Of a stretch of DNA of 64,000 nt, positions 49,948 to 61,599 are shown in pieces. Numbering within the stretch: the stretch's first letter is position 1; each line of letters starts with the position of its first letter. The DNA comes from Flaveria trinervia (taxonomy: Eukaryota > Streptophyta > Magnoliopsida > Asterales > Asteraceae): positions 102,578,559 through 102,642,558 of the forward strand of contig CM046452.1 of NCBI GenBank assembly GCA_025506515.1, given 5' to 3'. A model generated the notes under the pieces. The model was not told the origin of the DNA and made no database searches. It saw only the letters and a program-made list of their open reading frames with translations. The position numbers and the translations under genes are program-made.

Positions 49948-49993
49948 GTGAAACGCCTTCAATGGAGAAACATGTTACTTGTGGGACGTGCGT

Positions 49994-50378
49994 TGTTGCA
50001 AAACTAATTGAGAATACAAACGCGGAATATGACCAGTACAAAGATTATATAAGAAAGAATAAAGTCGTGAACAAGAACTTTCAAATGATTACTATGATTG
50101 GAATGATTTCGGATCACCAGATCGATTACATCTGATCCTTATTTATAGCGTATTAACTAACTATAACGAACACTCAACAAAATTGAGAATTTACACTAAG
50201 GACCCTAAACTAAATCTTCCGAACGGAAACAACCCTGCGGAAGATATACATACTTCGGAAGAATTCCAAAGTACACTTCAAATCCCTTCCGAAGCAAACA
50301 TAACCTTCGGAAGATATCAACTTAGCTTCGGAAGAACTATATTAAGCTTCGGAAGAAACTTAACTTCGGAAGTTATCA
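49994..50378 (-). mobile_element. Ty1/copia 3' LTR
   Basis: Lies just after the copia pol end on the - strand. Read on that strand it runs TG ('TGATAACTTCCGAAG') to CA ('AATTAGTTTTGCAACA'), 385 bp. It has a TATA box ('CTATAAATAAGG') near 50145. Its first half carries seven or more copies of the 9-mer CTTCCGAAG or its inverse CTTCGGAAG (50216-50375). Ends are inferred from TG/CA and position, not from a second LTR. Confidence 0.6.
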
Positions 50379-50433
50379 CTTGTTTTGGCTTTTAATACTT
50401 CACAATCTTCATCTTAAAATCCAAAACAAGATT

Positions 50434-52835
50434 TTAACCAACTCCCAATACATCCAAGCAAAACTTGAACTTCTCACCAGGTAGAGACTTTGTAAACACA
50501 TCTATTGGATTCTCCAAAGTAGACACACCTTCCACTTTCATATTTCCAGCATTTACCACATCCCGTATGAAGTGTAACTTCACATAATATGCTTTGTTCT
50601 CTCATGAAACATGCTATTATTTGACAAGTGAACTGCACCCTGGTTATCACAGAACACCACTGAGTCTGCAACTTTGATTCCCAATTCAGAAACAAAACCA
50701 TGCAACCACATAGCTTCCATGACTCCTTCCGTCAAAGCTATGTACTCAGCCTCTGTTGTAGATAATGCCACCACATGTTGCAACTGAGCTTTCCAACTAA
50801 CTAAAATACCAAGTACTTGAAATGCATATCCTGTGATATATCTTCCTCTTTCCAGGTCCTTGGCAAAATCTGAATCCACATAACCAACAATCCTGTCAAC
50901 CTTCTCATGTTCATGATGCCCAAACACTAAACCATAGTGCTTAGTACCCCTGAGATATCTCAAGATCCATTTCACAGCAACCCAATGAGCTTTACCTGAA
51001 TTTGACAAATACATGCTGACTAAACTCACAGCATACCCAATATCCGCCTTGTACAAACCATCAAGTACATCAAGCTCCCAACGACATTAGCATAAGGTAA
51101 TCTCTCCATATATCTAACTTCATCATCTGACTTAGGACAATCAGAGCTTGATAGTTTAATATGAACACCTATAGGAACAGTTACTGACTTCACATCATCC
51201 ATCCTATAGTTACTTATTACCTTTTCCAAGTAAGACCTTTGAGACAGTTTTAACACCCTGTGCTCTCTGTCCCTTGTAATCTCCATGCCCAATATCTTCT
51301 TTGCTTCACCTAGATCTTTCATCTCAAACTCTGACATCAACATCTTCTTAGTAGCCTCAACTTCTTCTAAGTTAGAACAAGCCACCAACATGTCATCAAC
51401 ATACAGTAACAAATATACAATTTGTTCTCACGGTATTCTTTAAAATACACACAACTATCATAGCTGCTCCGGTTAAACCCATTTGTCACCATATGTTAAT
51501 CAAACCTTTTATACCACTGTCTAGGGGTTTGCTTCAGCCCATACAAATACTTCTTAAGGATACACATCTTCTCTTCCTGCCCTTAACCTCAAACCCCTTT
51601 GGTTGCTTTATATAGATAGTTTTCATCCAGCTTCCCATGCAAAAATACAGTCTTCACATCCAATTGATGTAGCTCCATATCCATAGAAGCAGTTAATGAC
51701 AGCATAACTCTAATAGATGAATGTTTCACCACAGGTGAGAATATTTCATTATAATCCACACATAGCTTCTGTGTAAACCCCTTAGCTACCAGTCTAGCCT
51801 TGTACCTAGGAGATTCACCTTCAGAAATCCCATCTTTCAGTTTAAACAGCCATTTACATGACACAGGCTTGTGATCCTTAGGTTTATCAACCAGCTCCAT
51901 GTGCCATTCTTATACAGAGATTCCATCTATTCCTCCATGGCCTTACACCATTTTGCACTTTCTTTCACAGAAATTGCCTCAGAGTATGAAAATGGTTCAT
52001 AAATACTTTCTTCTTCAGTAGCAATAAAGGCCATTGTAGACAAATCCATCCCCTCTCTAAACCTGAGAGGATGTATCACTTGTCTTATTTGTCTATCCCT
52101 AGCCAACTGGTAATCATCCATACTATCTCCCTGGCTACCAGAGGTACCTTGATCAACACCTTTATCATTCACACCTTGCTGCTCCACCTCAATCTGAACC
52201 CCACTCTGATCTTCAACCTTTGTCTTTCCTTTTTCTTGAATGTATTTATACATGACATTCTCCTAAAAAATTATGTCTCTGTTCACTATTACCTTAAATT
52301 TGTCCCCTTCTAGTCTTAATAATCTATACCTGTTTACACTCTCAGGGTATCCTAGAAAAACATATTTACAAGCCCTAGGTTCCAACTTCCCTTGACTAAC
52401 ATGAGCATAAGCCAATGATCCAAACACCTTAAGTTCTCCATTGTCATTTTTTCTTCCTGACCATGCCTCCATAAGAGTCTTCATGTCTAATGCTACTGAT
52501 GGAGACCTATTGACCAATATGCTGCAGTGGAAACAACTTCAGCCCAGAACATCTTGGGTAAACCAGAACTAGCCAACATGCACCTCATATTTTCAAGCAA
52601 AGTTCTATTCATACTCTCAGCCAAACCATTCTGCTGAGGAGTCCCTGGCACAGTTCTATATCTAGCAATACCATGAGTTTTACAAAATTGATTAACTCAT
52701 GACTGCAGAACTCCAACCCATTATCAGTTCTTAACTTCTTGACTTTCCTTTCAGTTTGAGTTTCCACCAGTACTTTCCATTCCTTGAATTTACTGAAAGC
52801 GTCACTCTTTGTTGGATCAAGAAGAAGGCTAATGC
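50434..52835 (-). pseudogene. Ty1/copia pol (integrase, RT, RNase H), truncated and frameshifted
   Basis: Reading down the - strand: the second half of an integrase core (RTDNG and PQQNG motifs, 52620-52750) and its C-terminal part (GYPE, to 52263); a connecting region (52253-51927); reverse transcriptase in pieces (51900-51589 with KARLVAKGF, 51412-51026 with the YVDD active site); and RNase H (51056-50580, STTEAEY and CDNQ). The C-terminus is in another frame, ending near 50434 (LPGEKF). Motif style fits the Tork/Tnt1 lineage. Gag, protease and the first part of integrase are missing beyond 52835. Several frame breaks (for example near 50582) and internal stops mean no polyprotein can be made. 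Confidence 0.9.
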
Positions 52836-52859
52836 AACCAAAACTAGATCACTTAAGTT

Positions 52860-53150
52860 ATTTTGGTGCTACATGCAAAGGCTTCTGAAGCTTATCATGG
52901 AACTTCCGAAGGTTGTAGAGTTCTTCCGAAGACAAAGGGAAAGTCCAACTTCCGAAGATAGAATTCTACTTCGAAGACAAATGCATACTTCCGAAGTTCA
53001 AGACTTAGAAGAATAAAGTAAAGACCACTTTCGAAGTATGATGAATAGAAGAAGTCTCCAAGCCTTGGAAGAAGCAGCCTCTTCCGAAGTATAAAGTGGT
53101 TTCGGAAGTACTTACTCTTCCGAAGCCATTTAACCTTCGGAATTCATGTA
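52860..53150. repeat. Second cluster of CTTCCGAAG palindromes
   Basis: Eight or so copies of CTTCCGAAG, CTTCGGAAG or one-base variants in about 250 bp, spaced 20-45 bp. It resembles the LTR cluster at 50216-50375 but without overall alignment. It lies between the broken copia element and a second copia fragment, so it may be LTR or regulatory DNA of a related element. The + strand frame through 52756-53016 is not a known protein. Confidence 0.6.
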
Positions 53151-53241
53151 AAGCAACTGAAGGAATGGTTCTTCATTAATCAATCTAAATATGTCTCTGA
53201 CATCTTAGAAAGATTTGAGATGAAGGATTCTAAGCCTGCCA
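53140..53241 (+). pseudogene. Ty1/copia reverse transcriptase fragment
   Basis: About 33 codons in the opposite orientation to the larger copia element, with the conserved stretch FINQSKYVSDIL and then ERFEMKDSKPA, which follow the RT active site in copia elements. It is cut off exactly where the gypsy LTR begins at 53242, so the gypsy element inserted into it. Confidence 0.8.
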
Positions 53242-54209
53242 TGTCACACCCCCGCTAAGAGCGGAAACACGGGGGCGTAACGAGACGGGAATCATCATAA
53301 CACATGGTAAGCGATAAAGATGCAATAATAATAATGCTGACAAGCGTGTCATGACGACACCCGATAACAAGGGGACTTGTGTCATGTTTAGTCAGTAATC
53401 ACGACCACATAGCCATAAGCATAAACATGATATAAGATAAACATAGATAATAACATTGTATGCAATTCCCACAACCCGGGAACAGGTTACAAAGTGTAAT
53501 GTTGTTTGAAACAGTTACAAAAATTGTTTTCAAAAAGACAAGTTTAGCCCGAAAATGCATCCTAGGGTCTCCACTAAGGCAGCACACCTAGAACCTCAGC
53601 TAGCATGATCACCTGAAAAGATATGCTCAAAATGGTCAACAAAATTGTTGGTGAGTTCGCAGGTTAAAAGTAAATAAGTAATTGATGTTGTATAAAGTTG
53701 TTGCAGAATACCGTGCATACAATTATAAGTAAGCAAAATCACATGACAAGAGCTTTACAACCAAACCTAATGATGTACACAAAGAATCTTGTCGGAATAT
53801 ATTCACCCAAGGCCCGTACCTGGCTATTGTTGGTACTAACTAGTATACCAACATGAGGTTGTATCGGTTCGGTCGTGGGTAGCACACACACACAAGCGGA
53901 CACACGTATCAGATCTTATGTAGATCCAAGTACTACGAGTAGTCGTCATTCTTATGACATTCGTGAAATGATCTCATGGTTATGAAAGATAGCACTTGTT
54001 AAGTATTTGGAGTTCCAATTGGATTGTTGATATTTGTAAAATGTTAGGTTGATTTCAATTGAAATAGTATGTGCATGTTGATAGCGTTGACTTTAATCTT
54101 TGTGGTCAAGCAATGACACTTTTACTGATGTTACTTTATCATCATCAGACGTTCAAGGGGAATTTCACACTCAACATCATCAGTCACACAACAGGACCAG
54201 ACGCTCGAC

Positions 54210-54640
54210 TCAACGCTCCATTCGTACGAATCAACCTTCAATCGTACGAATTGAGTCTTCATTCGCATGACTGGCATTCAGTTGTACCACACAACACACA
54301 TTCGCACGACCCAACCTCCATGCGCACGAATCAACCCTCAATCGTGCGAATTAGCTACTTTCATGCGATTGAACCTTCATTCGTGCGATTGGACTCCAGT
54401 CGTGCGAAACACGCACAATCGCATACATTCAGTCGGTCACCTGACTCAATCGCACACACACTCATCCGCATTGACTCAATCTCACACACATTCATTCGTT
54501 CGCACAACTCAGTCGCATGACATCCCTAGTCGCACGATTCAGTCGCCCTAAAGACACAATCGCATGACTCAGTCGCACGACTCACCCAGTCGCACGGCTC
54601 AGTCGCATGACAGACCCAGTCGCCTGAACTGCAGGTTCGC
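54210..54640. repeat. TCGCACGA-type short repeats within the gypsy LTR
   Basis: Roughly twenty spaced copies of 'TCGCACGA', 'TCGTACGA' or 'TCGCATGA', usually within 'CAGTCGCACGACTCA', at intervals of 12-30 bp. The array becomes more regular towards 54640. Confidence 0.8.
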
Positions 54641-54655
54641 GACTGCAGAAGTGCA

Positions 54656-54674
54656 GAGCAGCCTTCGGCTGCTC
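54656..54674. other. Perfect hairpin in the gypsy LTR
   Basis: 'GAGCAGCC', loop TTC, 'GGCTGCTC': an 8-bp perfect stem directly after the short-repeat array. It could be an RNA structure in the R/U5 part of the transcript; role unknown. Confidence 0.7.
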
Positions 54675-55213
54675 CGAGCACGGGTTTTACACAACAAGGA
54701 CTTCAAGAAACACTCTACAAACATACACAAACATGAAACACAAGCAGAAAGACCTCACACGCACCCACACGACCTCGTGTGTTCGAGTTGAACCCGAACA
54801 ACCGAAACCCTAGTTTGGACAGCCGTGAATAAGTAAGGAAAGGGACAACCAAGGTCGTCTACCTGCTAGAATAGAGTAGACTAGGCCGTAGATGGAGTCT
54901 AGACGACAAAAACAAGGCTAAGCGGGTTGGATTTGGTGCTAGAATGAAGAAGATGTGAAGAAGAAGGTGGAGAGGATGAAGAAGATGGAGATGAAATAAG
55001 ATTAAGGGCTGGAGTATGGGCTTATATACCCAGCCCAGGTTTGCAAAATGGCGAGTTTAGTCCCTGCACTTAACCCTCGAGTTCTCCAAAATTTGTTTCG
55101 GTTGATTACGACCTTAAAATGTTCATTATATTAAGGTTAAAAGCGTGTTTAATGGTAATTGATAGTCTAAAATGGTTTTATTAATGACAATGGTTGACAT
55201 TAAAAATGATATA

Positions 55214-57940
55214 TGTGACATCTCTTAATTTTGTTAACTTAGAAGTTAACTTTGTTAAAATCTTAAAAGGGCCTGTTATGCCATTTTGAAACTTTGGGGT
55301 TTGTTATACTTAATAATTAATTTGGTGATTAACAAATTAATATAAAAATAATAACATTATAAGTGTTATAATGTTTGCTTATTATTATAAAATTTAAGTG
55401 ATAATAAAGCTAAAAATTGTAATAATAATAACAATAATAGCAATAATCATAATGAGTATTAATCTTTGAAATAAATAAAAACAATATAAGTTTCTATGAT
55501 CTTAAAACTTGAAATTAATAATTCATGCAGAAAATAATAACAATTTTAACTTCAGGGGCCAAACTGTAAATTGGTTGAAACTAAAAATTAAACTTTGAAA
55601 TCAAAATAACAAAAACATAAACCACAAGGACCAAACTGTAATTTACTAAAACTAAACCCCCCCTCATTTCTTTCCCCGGTTTTCCGGTGGAAATTCCGGC
55701 GAGCTCCGGCCACCCCCGAAACTCATTAAAAACCATCAATTTTCAAACCAAACCGCTCCTAAACGTTTCGTGAGTGTGTTTCGAACTGAATGCATAGCAT
55801 AATTGCTGTTTAAAGCACCGGTTACTAAAAGCAAACGAATTCATAACCGGCCACTTTAATCCTCTAACCGTTCGGTCATTAAAATCCAATAATAACCCAA
55901 TTACTTCAAGCAGAGCTAACTTCTATCTATACCTAATCAAACAAAACTCTCAATTTCACCTGAGACAAACAATTACAACGAGTTCGAATACCCCCTTGAG
56001 TCGCGACCTACCTGCTATTCGAACACTGTTCTTCGTATTTCAATATCTGAAATTGATAAAGGGTTTCGTTCATTGGGTTCTATAGAAGCTTCCTGTGCAA
56101 CGAATTGGATTAATATCATCATTTGAATATCGAACAATCGCTTCGTCAGTCGTGACTTGTTCTTCATTCGTGCACATCGGTTTCGCTTCAAAACTGGTAA
56201 ATTAAACACCTTCATAGACTCGAAATTACATGGGGAATAAAAGCCCCATGATCTTTGGTGTTAAAAACAATGATTTGGCTGTCAATTTTGGTTCAAACAA
56301 ATCTAGGGTTTATGGGTTTGGGGGAAGTTCATAGGGGTTATGTTCTTAAGATTTGAAAATCGGGTGATACCGCGGTTGTATGCCTTGGTTCACCGGTTAA
56401 GTCTTCTCATGTCACCTTGGAGGTCCCGGGTTCGAAACTCGGCCACCCCCATTTTTTTTTTGACTTTTTCAGCCTATATAAAATGATATAAAAATTTCAA
56501 AAAAATTCTAAAAATCTATCTTATAAATTCTAGTTATTTTAAAGGTTAACCAATTATTTTCTGAAAATTTATTTATTTATTTATTTATTAAAACAAAGAA
56601 TATAATTAGTTAAATATCTTGTTAAATAGAATTTAAATATTATTTATCTTATAAAAACATTACATGTTCAAACATACAATTGGATTCTTTTTTTTGTTTT
56701 AGTTTATTTTAATAAATAATAAAACATTGATCCAAATGCTTTTCTTTAAAAAAAGGCTTAATTATTTTCTATGATCATTTAACTTTTATATATTAAATGG
56801 TTTTTTTTAAATAATTGAATAATTATTTACATGAATATGGACTTGATGCAATAATTTAAAAATCATTTAAAATACTAATGGGCACAATAGTATTTTTATT
56901 CTTTAAAGGTTTACTTTTATAATTATGATAATGTTATATTATTCTTAGAAAAATATAAAGAATTAATTACATATTGAACTCCAACTTTGTTATATTTAAA
57001 TTTCATTTCTAAAATATTACATATATAATTCTTCTAATGAATTAAAAATGTAAATAATTACTTTATAAACTTATTACTTATTAAAAACCCCCATAATTCT
57101 ATGAAAACTCTAATCCTTGTTTGAACGTTAACCTTATTATTAACCTTAAACTTGTAATACATATGTTAGGTGCCTTGTGATGGATACTTTGGATTATCTT
57201 TTGACTTTTTATATCATCTAGTAATGCATATATCCATGTGAGTATTTTATACCCTTTTTTCCTACTTTCACACTTTGGGGTGAAACATGTTAACTTATAC
57301 TATTGCACTCGTAGACTTATTTGAGACTTGTAAACCTATGGCAATTCATCTTGTAAAAGTTGTGGTTAGTTGAACTTTCGTGATTACCATGTTATGGCAT
57401 TATATGTACAATCATTAACTATTGCTAGCCCAGCGAAGTCATAGATCTATGGGCAAGACAAGCCTGCTTTGGTTGATCCAAGTACACTTAGCTGATCGTA
57501 TAATCTTGTAAACGTTTGAGACTTGTAAAACTTTGTCGAGGTTTGATTGTTGCATTGTTCATAACATCCCTAATCACTTTATTCACTAACTTATGACTTG
57601 AATTGCCATCTTTTATATATCTATGTATTGAAACTATGGAATGCTCACCAACATTTTTATGTTGACCCTCTTTATTTTTAACATGTTTCAGGAATACCTT
57701 AAGTATGTGTTCTACTCTTTGAGGCTTATCACAACTAGGATTGGACCTAGAGATAAGATGGAAGATCATGTTATTTGTAGTATTTGCACATGATGTATTC
57801 TTTGTTGAAACTTTTGCTTGTAATGTTACTAATGAAACTTATGAATAATATATTTGGAATTAATAAATAGCGTTATGTGGCTGTGAACAATCGTAACCCT
57901 CACATCTCGACGTTTCCGCCGTCAAGGTTGGGGTGTGACA
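55214..57940 (-). mobile_element. Solo LTR of family A nested in the gypsy LTR
   Basis: Flanked by direct ATATA at 55209-55213 and 57941-57945. The + strand runs from 'TGTGACATCTCTTAATTTTG' to 'CAAGGTTGGGGTGTGACA'. Collinear with 34021-36837 in the opposite orientation, including the promoter-side 'CTAGCCCAGCGAAGTC' block and the CCGG-rich block near 55675-55710. No genes inside; frames at 56015-56215 and 57488-57769 are LTR sequence. Confidence 0.88.
56369..56461 (+). other. tRNA-like (Pol III-like) module in nested solo LTR
   Basis: 'CTTGGTTCACCGGTTAAG' is followed about 35 bp later by an exact-looking B box, 'GGTTCGAAACTC' at 56429-56440, and a run of nine or more T at 56452-56461 that could stop Pol III. 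It is the best preserved of three copies in family A LTRs. It does not fold as a tRNA. Confidence 0.5.
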
Positions 57941-58137
57941 ATATATTTGGTGGTAATGGTGATGAAATTTATAAAAGGTTTATGTTGAGCACACGTTCTC
58001 GGAGGAAGTACAGGCACAAGGGAAAATAAAGCAGACATGATTCCTTAAAGCAGGAGTTCATGAAGAAGGAAGAATAATTAAAATAATTCTATGCTTATTT
58101 ATGTCGTTCGACGGACCTTAAGGTGACCCATGTCACA

Positions 58138-58149
58138 GTACCCCCAGTT
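58138..58149 (-). other. Polypurine tract of the gypsy element
   Basis: 'AACTGGGGGTAC' on the - strand lies directly before the 3' LTR start (TGTGACATGG), the standard site for plus-strand priming in gypsy elements. Confidence 0.75.
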
Positions 58150-58170
58150 GAGAGAATTTCGTCCCGAAAT

Positions 58171-59502
58171 TCAGCTGGAGTTAGGTCCAAGAGTGTCATC
58201 CACGAATAGGTGTGGGTATTTGAGTTTCATTTGATCTTCCCGTTCCCATGTAAACTCGGGCCCTCGTTTGAATTCCACCTTACGCGAACAATTGGTATTC
58301 TGTTGCGCTTCAACTGTTTGACCTTATGATCCATGACCTCAATGGGTTCCTCAATAAAATGAAGCTTTTCGTCGATTTTGATATCGTCAATGGGTATGTG
58401 AAGTGATTCGTCAGCCAAACACTTCTTGAGGTTCGACACATGGAAAGTATCATGCACACCGTTGAGTTCTTGTGGTAACCTTAATCGGTAAGCCACTGGA
58501 CCAATTCTTTCTGTAATCTCGAATGGTCCAACGTATCTTGGGGCTAACTTCCCTTTCTTTCCAAACCGAACAACTCCTTTCCAAGGAGAGACTTTGAGTA
58601 ACACTCAGTCCCCAACGTTGAATTCTAGAGGCTTTCGACGATTGTCGGCGTAGCTCTTTTGGTGATCTCTAGCGGCTTTCAGCCTATCTTTGATTTGGAA
58701 GATCTTGTCGGTTGTTTCCTAGATGATCTTCGGGCCTGTTAACTGACTTTCACCAATCTCGGCCCAACAACGGGTGATCTACACTTCTTTCCGTACAACG
58801 CTTCGAACAGAGCACACCTAATGCTGGTGTGGTAGCTGTTATTGTATGAGAACTCAATCAATGGCAAATGAGTATCCCAACTACCCCCAAAGTCGATTAC
58901 ACACACTCTCAGCATGTCTTCCAGTGTTTGTATGGTTCGTTCACTTTGGCCATCTGTTTGAGGGTGATAGGCGGTACTGATGTCTAATCGAGTGCCTATC
59001 GCTTTCTGTAGTGTCTGCCAAAATCGTGAAGTGAATCGGCCGTCACGGTCGGATATGATTGACACCGGCACTCCGTGTCTTGTCACGACCTCTTTTATGT
59101 ACAATCTCGCCAACTTGTCCATTTTGTAGTCTTCTCGGATTGGCAAGAAGTGTGCTGATTTCGTCATCCGATCCACTACGACCCATATCGAGTCATGCCC
59201 GTTGCTCGCTTGAGGGAGTTTGGTAATGAAGTCCATGGCTATGTTCTCCCATTTCCATTCGGGAATCTCAGGTTGCTATAACATCCCGATGGTTTTTGAT
59301 GTTCAGCTTTAACTTTCGAGCATGTCAAGCATCTGTTGACGTACGTGGCAATGTCTTTCTTTAGGCCTGGCCACCAGTACAGATCTTTGAGATTGTGGTA
59401 CATCTTGTCTGCGCCAGGATGAATAGAATATCGCGTCTTATGTGCTTCATCCATGACCAAGGTACGTACACCTCCCCACTTGGGTACCCATATACGGTCC
59501 AC
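58171..59502 (-). pseudogene. Ty3/gypsy integrase with C-terminal chromodomain-like region, frameshifted
   Basis: Zinc-binding HHCC region in 59502-59239 (AHKTRYSIHPG, then CLTCSKVK). The catalytic core in 59236-58739 has its acidic residues in VVDRM, SDRDGRF and QSERT. The C-terminal part (58604-58227) includes GPFEI and VHDTFHVS. After a frame break near 58250 a WERED-type ending reaches the stop at 58171. The chromodomain-like end and motif style suggest a chromovirus of the Tekay/Del group. At least three frame breaks separate the pieces. Confidence 0.88.
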
Positions 59503-59664
59503 GAAGTATGTACGTCATCGTCCTTGCACATCAGTTGTTATCCAACCCTCGGAATTCTTCTCCCGCAAGGTTTTCTTCTTTCAATGCCTCACTTTGTGCA
59601 ATTTGGATCTGAGCTTTCAAATTTGTTTGAATGGTCAATCCAAAGCTCGAGCACGTAGTGGTTT

Positions 59665-61094
59665 CACGCGTTCTTGCGGCTTAGAGCATCAGCCACCACA
59701 TTAGCTTTCCCCGGATGATACCGGATTTCACAATCGTAGTCACTAAGAAGCTCTACCCAGCGTCGTTGTCGCATATTGAGTTCCTTCTGATCCAGATATG
59801 TTGAAGGCTTTTATGATCTGTGTATATGATGCATTTGGTTCCATACAGGTAATGCCTCCATATTTAAGTGCGAATACTACAGCGCCCAACTCAAGATCAT
59901 GAGTCGTGTAGTTCTTCTCGTGCACCTTAAGTTGTCACGAAGCGTACGCAATCACCTTATCTTTTTGCATTAGTACACATCCCAACCCTTGATGCGAAGC
60001 ATCACAGTATACCACAAAATCACCAGTTCCGTCTGGGAGGGACAATATCGGTGCATTGCACAGCTTATCTTTCAGCGTTTGGAACGCCCGTTCTTGCGCA
60101 TCTCCCCAATGAAACTTCTTGTCTTTCTGAGTCAGCAACGTCAACGGTTTAGCGATCTTTGAAAAGTTCGCAATGAAATGACGATAGTATCCGGCTAATC
60201 CTAAGAACTGCCGTATCTCTGAAGGTGTCTGGGGTGTATCCCATTTCTTTACCGCTTCGATCTTGTCGGGATCTACATGAATCCCGTCTTTGTTAACCAC
60301 ATGACCCAAAAACTTCACCTCTCGCAGCCAGAATTCACACTTCGAGAACTTGGCGAAAAGTTTCTCTTCTCTTAACAGTTCCAGTATTGCCCGAAGGTGT
60401 TCTTCATGATCCTCTTTTGATCGAGAGTAGATAAGTATGTCGTCAATGAATACGATCACAAACTTATCAAAGTAAGGTTTGCACACCCGATTCATCAGGT
60501 CCATGAACACAGTCGGTGCGTTAGTCAATCCGAACGGCATGACCAAGAACTCATAGTGCCCATAACGAGTCCTAAACGCTGTCTTCGGTACGTCCTCCTC
60601 GAAAACCCTTATTTGGTGATATCCAGATTGAAGGTCGATCTTGGAAAAATACGAAGCTCCTTGTAATTGATCAAACAGGTCGTCGATCCTGGGAGAGGAT
60701 ACCGATTCTTCACAGTTATTTGTTCAACTCACGGTAGTCGATGCACATACGAAACGACCCATCCTTCTTCTTGACAAATAACACGGTGCTCCCCAAGGCG
60801 AGTGACTCGGCCGAATAAAACCTTCTCCAGTAGTTCCTGTAACTGGCTAGATAACTCTTGCATTTCAGATGGTGCCAATCGATACGGTGTCTTTGCTACC
60901 GGTGTAGCTCCAGGAACCAACTCAATACGAAATTCCACCTGTCGTGGAGGAGGCAAACTAGGCAAGACATCAGGAAATACATCTGGGTAATCCCGCACTA
61001 CAGGGATATCTGCCAATTTCTGCTCCTCTTGTTTTTTCCACCACGTGAGCCAGAAAAGAGTAGCACTGTTTTCGTAAACTCGGCGTGCTTTCAT
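59665..61094 (-). pseudogene. Ty3/gypsy reverse transcriptase and RNase H, frameshifted
   Basis: The N-terminal RT part is at 61094-60729 (TPYRLAPSEMQEL) and breaks near 60810. The RT core in 60546-59935 has FGLTNAPTVF and the FIDD active site, then FLGLAGYYRHFI. RNase H starts at VVYCDASHQGLG and continues in other frames (HEKNYTTHDLEL near 59920) to the ADALS-like end near 59690. The order PR-RT-RH-IN confirms Ty3/gypsy. Single-base frame breaks prevent a continuous polyprotein. Confidence 0.88.
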
Positions 61095-61299
61095 GCAGGA
61101 AATAAGCTTTAATTTTCTCCCGGTCTTTCTCCTTGAATTCTGAGTAATCCCCCGTCTGACATAGGATTCGCACTACCTTGTCTCGGCAACAATCTCGGCT
61201 CCGTGTTTCGACAACCAATCCATTCCCACAATCACGTCGAAAATACCTAATCGAAGGGTATCAAGTCTATATCGAAGGCGTGATTCTCTAATATTATTG

Positions 61300-61560
61300 A
61301 GCACTTTTTAATAATCTCGTCGGAACAATCCTACCATTGGCCATTTCTACAAAGTAGCTAGTTTCTAGCCTACTAGGACTCAAATCGAGCAATTGCACAA
61401 ATTCAGAAGATATAAAGCTATTGTCTGCTCCAGTGTCAAATAATACAGATGCAAAGTGATTATTGAGTAAGTGCGTACCCGTGACAACATTTGGGTCCCG
61501 ACGGGCTTCATGGCTCCCATGACAAAAGCGCGTCCCCGGGCCGCGTTCCCTGGTTTTTCG
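61300..61560 (-). pseudogene. Ty3/gypsy aspartic protease, frameshifted
   Basis: The active-site triad lies in FDTGADNSFIS (near 61410-61440) with hydrophobic flanks typical of retroelement proteases. Its frame differs from the neighbouring gag and RT pieces because of small indels. Confidence 0.75.
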
Positions 61561-61599
61561 GGCCTTGATTTCCAGCTATAGCCATAGTCTGATGCTGGT

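Larger units (their letters stand above)
53242..58137 (-). mobile_element. Ty3/gypsy 3' LTR with nested insertion
   Basis: Begins on the + strand 'TGTCACACCCCCGCTAAGAG' and closes 'CCCATGTCACA' next to the polypurine tract. About 2.2 kb of true LTR remains after removing the nested solo LTR at 55214-57940. The first ~570 bp align with the other LTR at 63430-64000 at roughly 94% identity, with many one-base gaps. The 5 bp before it (TGCCA) are the predicted target duplication; the far side lies outside the window. Confidence 0.85.

Noticed and set aside
50216..50375. Heat-shock element array
   Set aside because: The motif is TTC-C-GAA with one spacer base; canonical elements need TTCnnGAA, so the match is not claimed.
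56369..56461. True tRNA gene
   Set aside because: A- and B-like boxes are present, but no cloverleaf can be formed.
53242..57940. A single 4.7-kb LTR bounded by TGTCACACCCC inverted ends
   Set aside because: Those two ends belong to different elements: ATATA duplications at 55209 and 57941 show a nested solo LTR, and the true LTR end next to the polypurine tract is at 58137.
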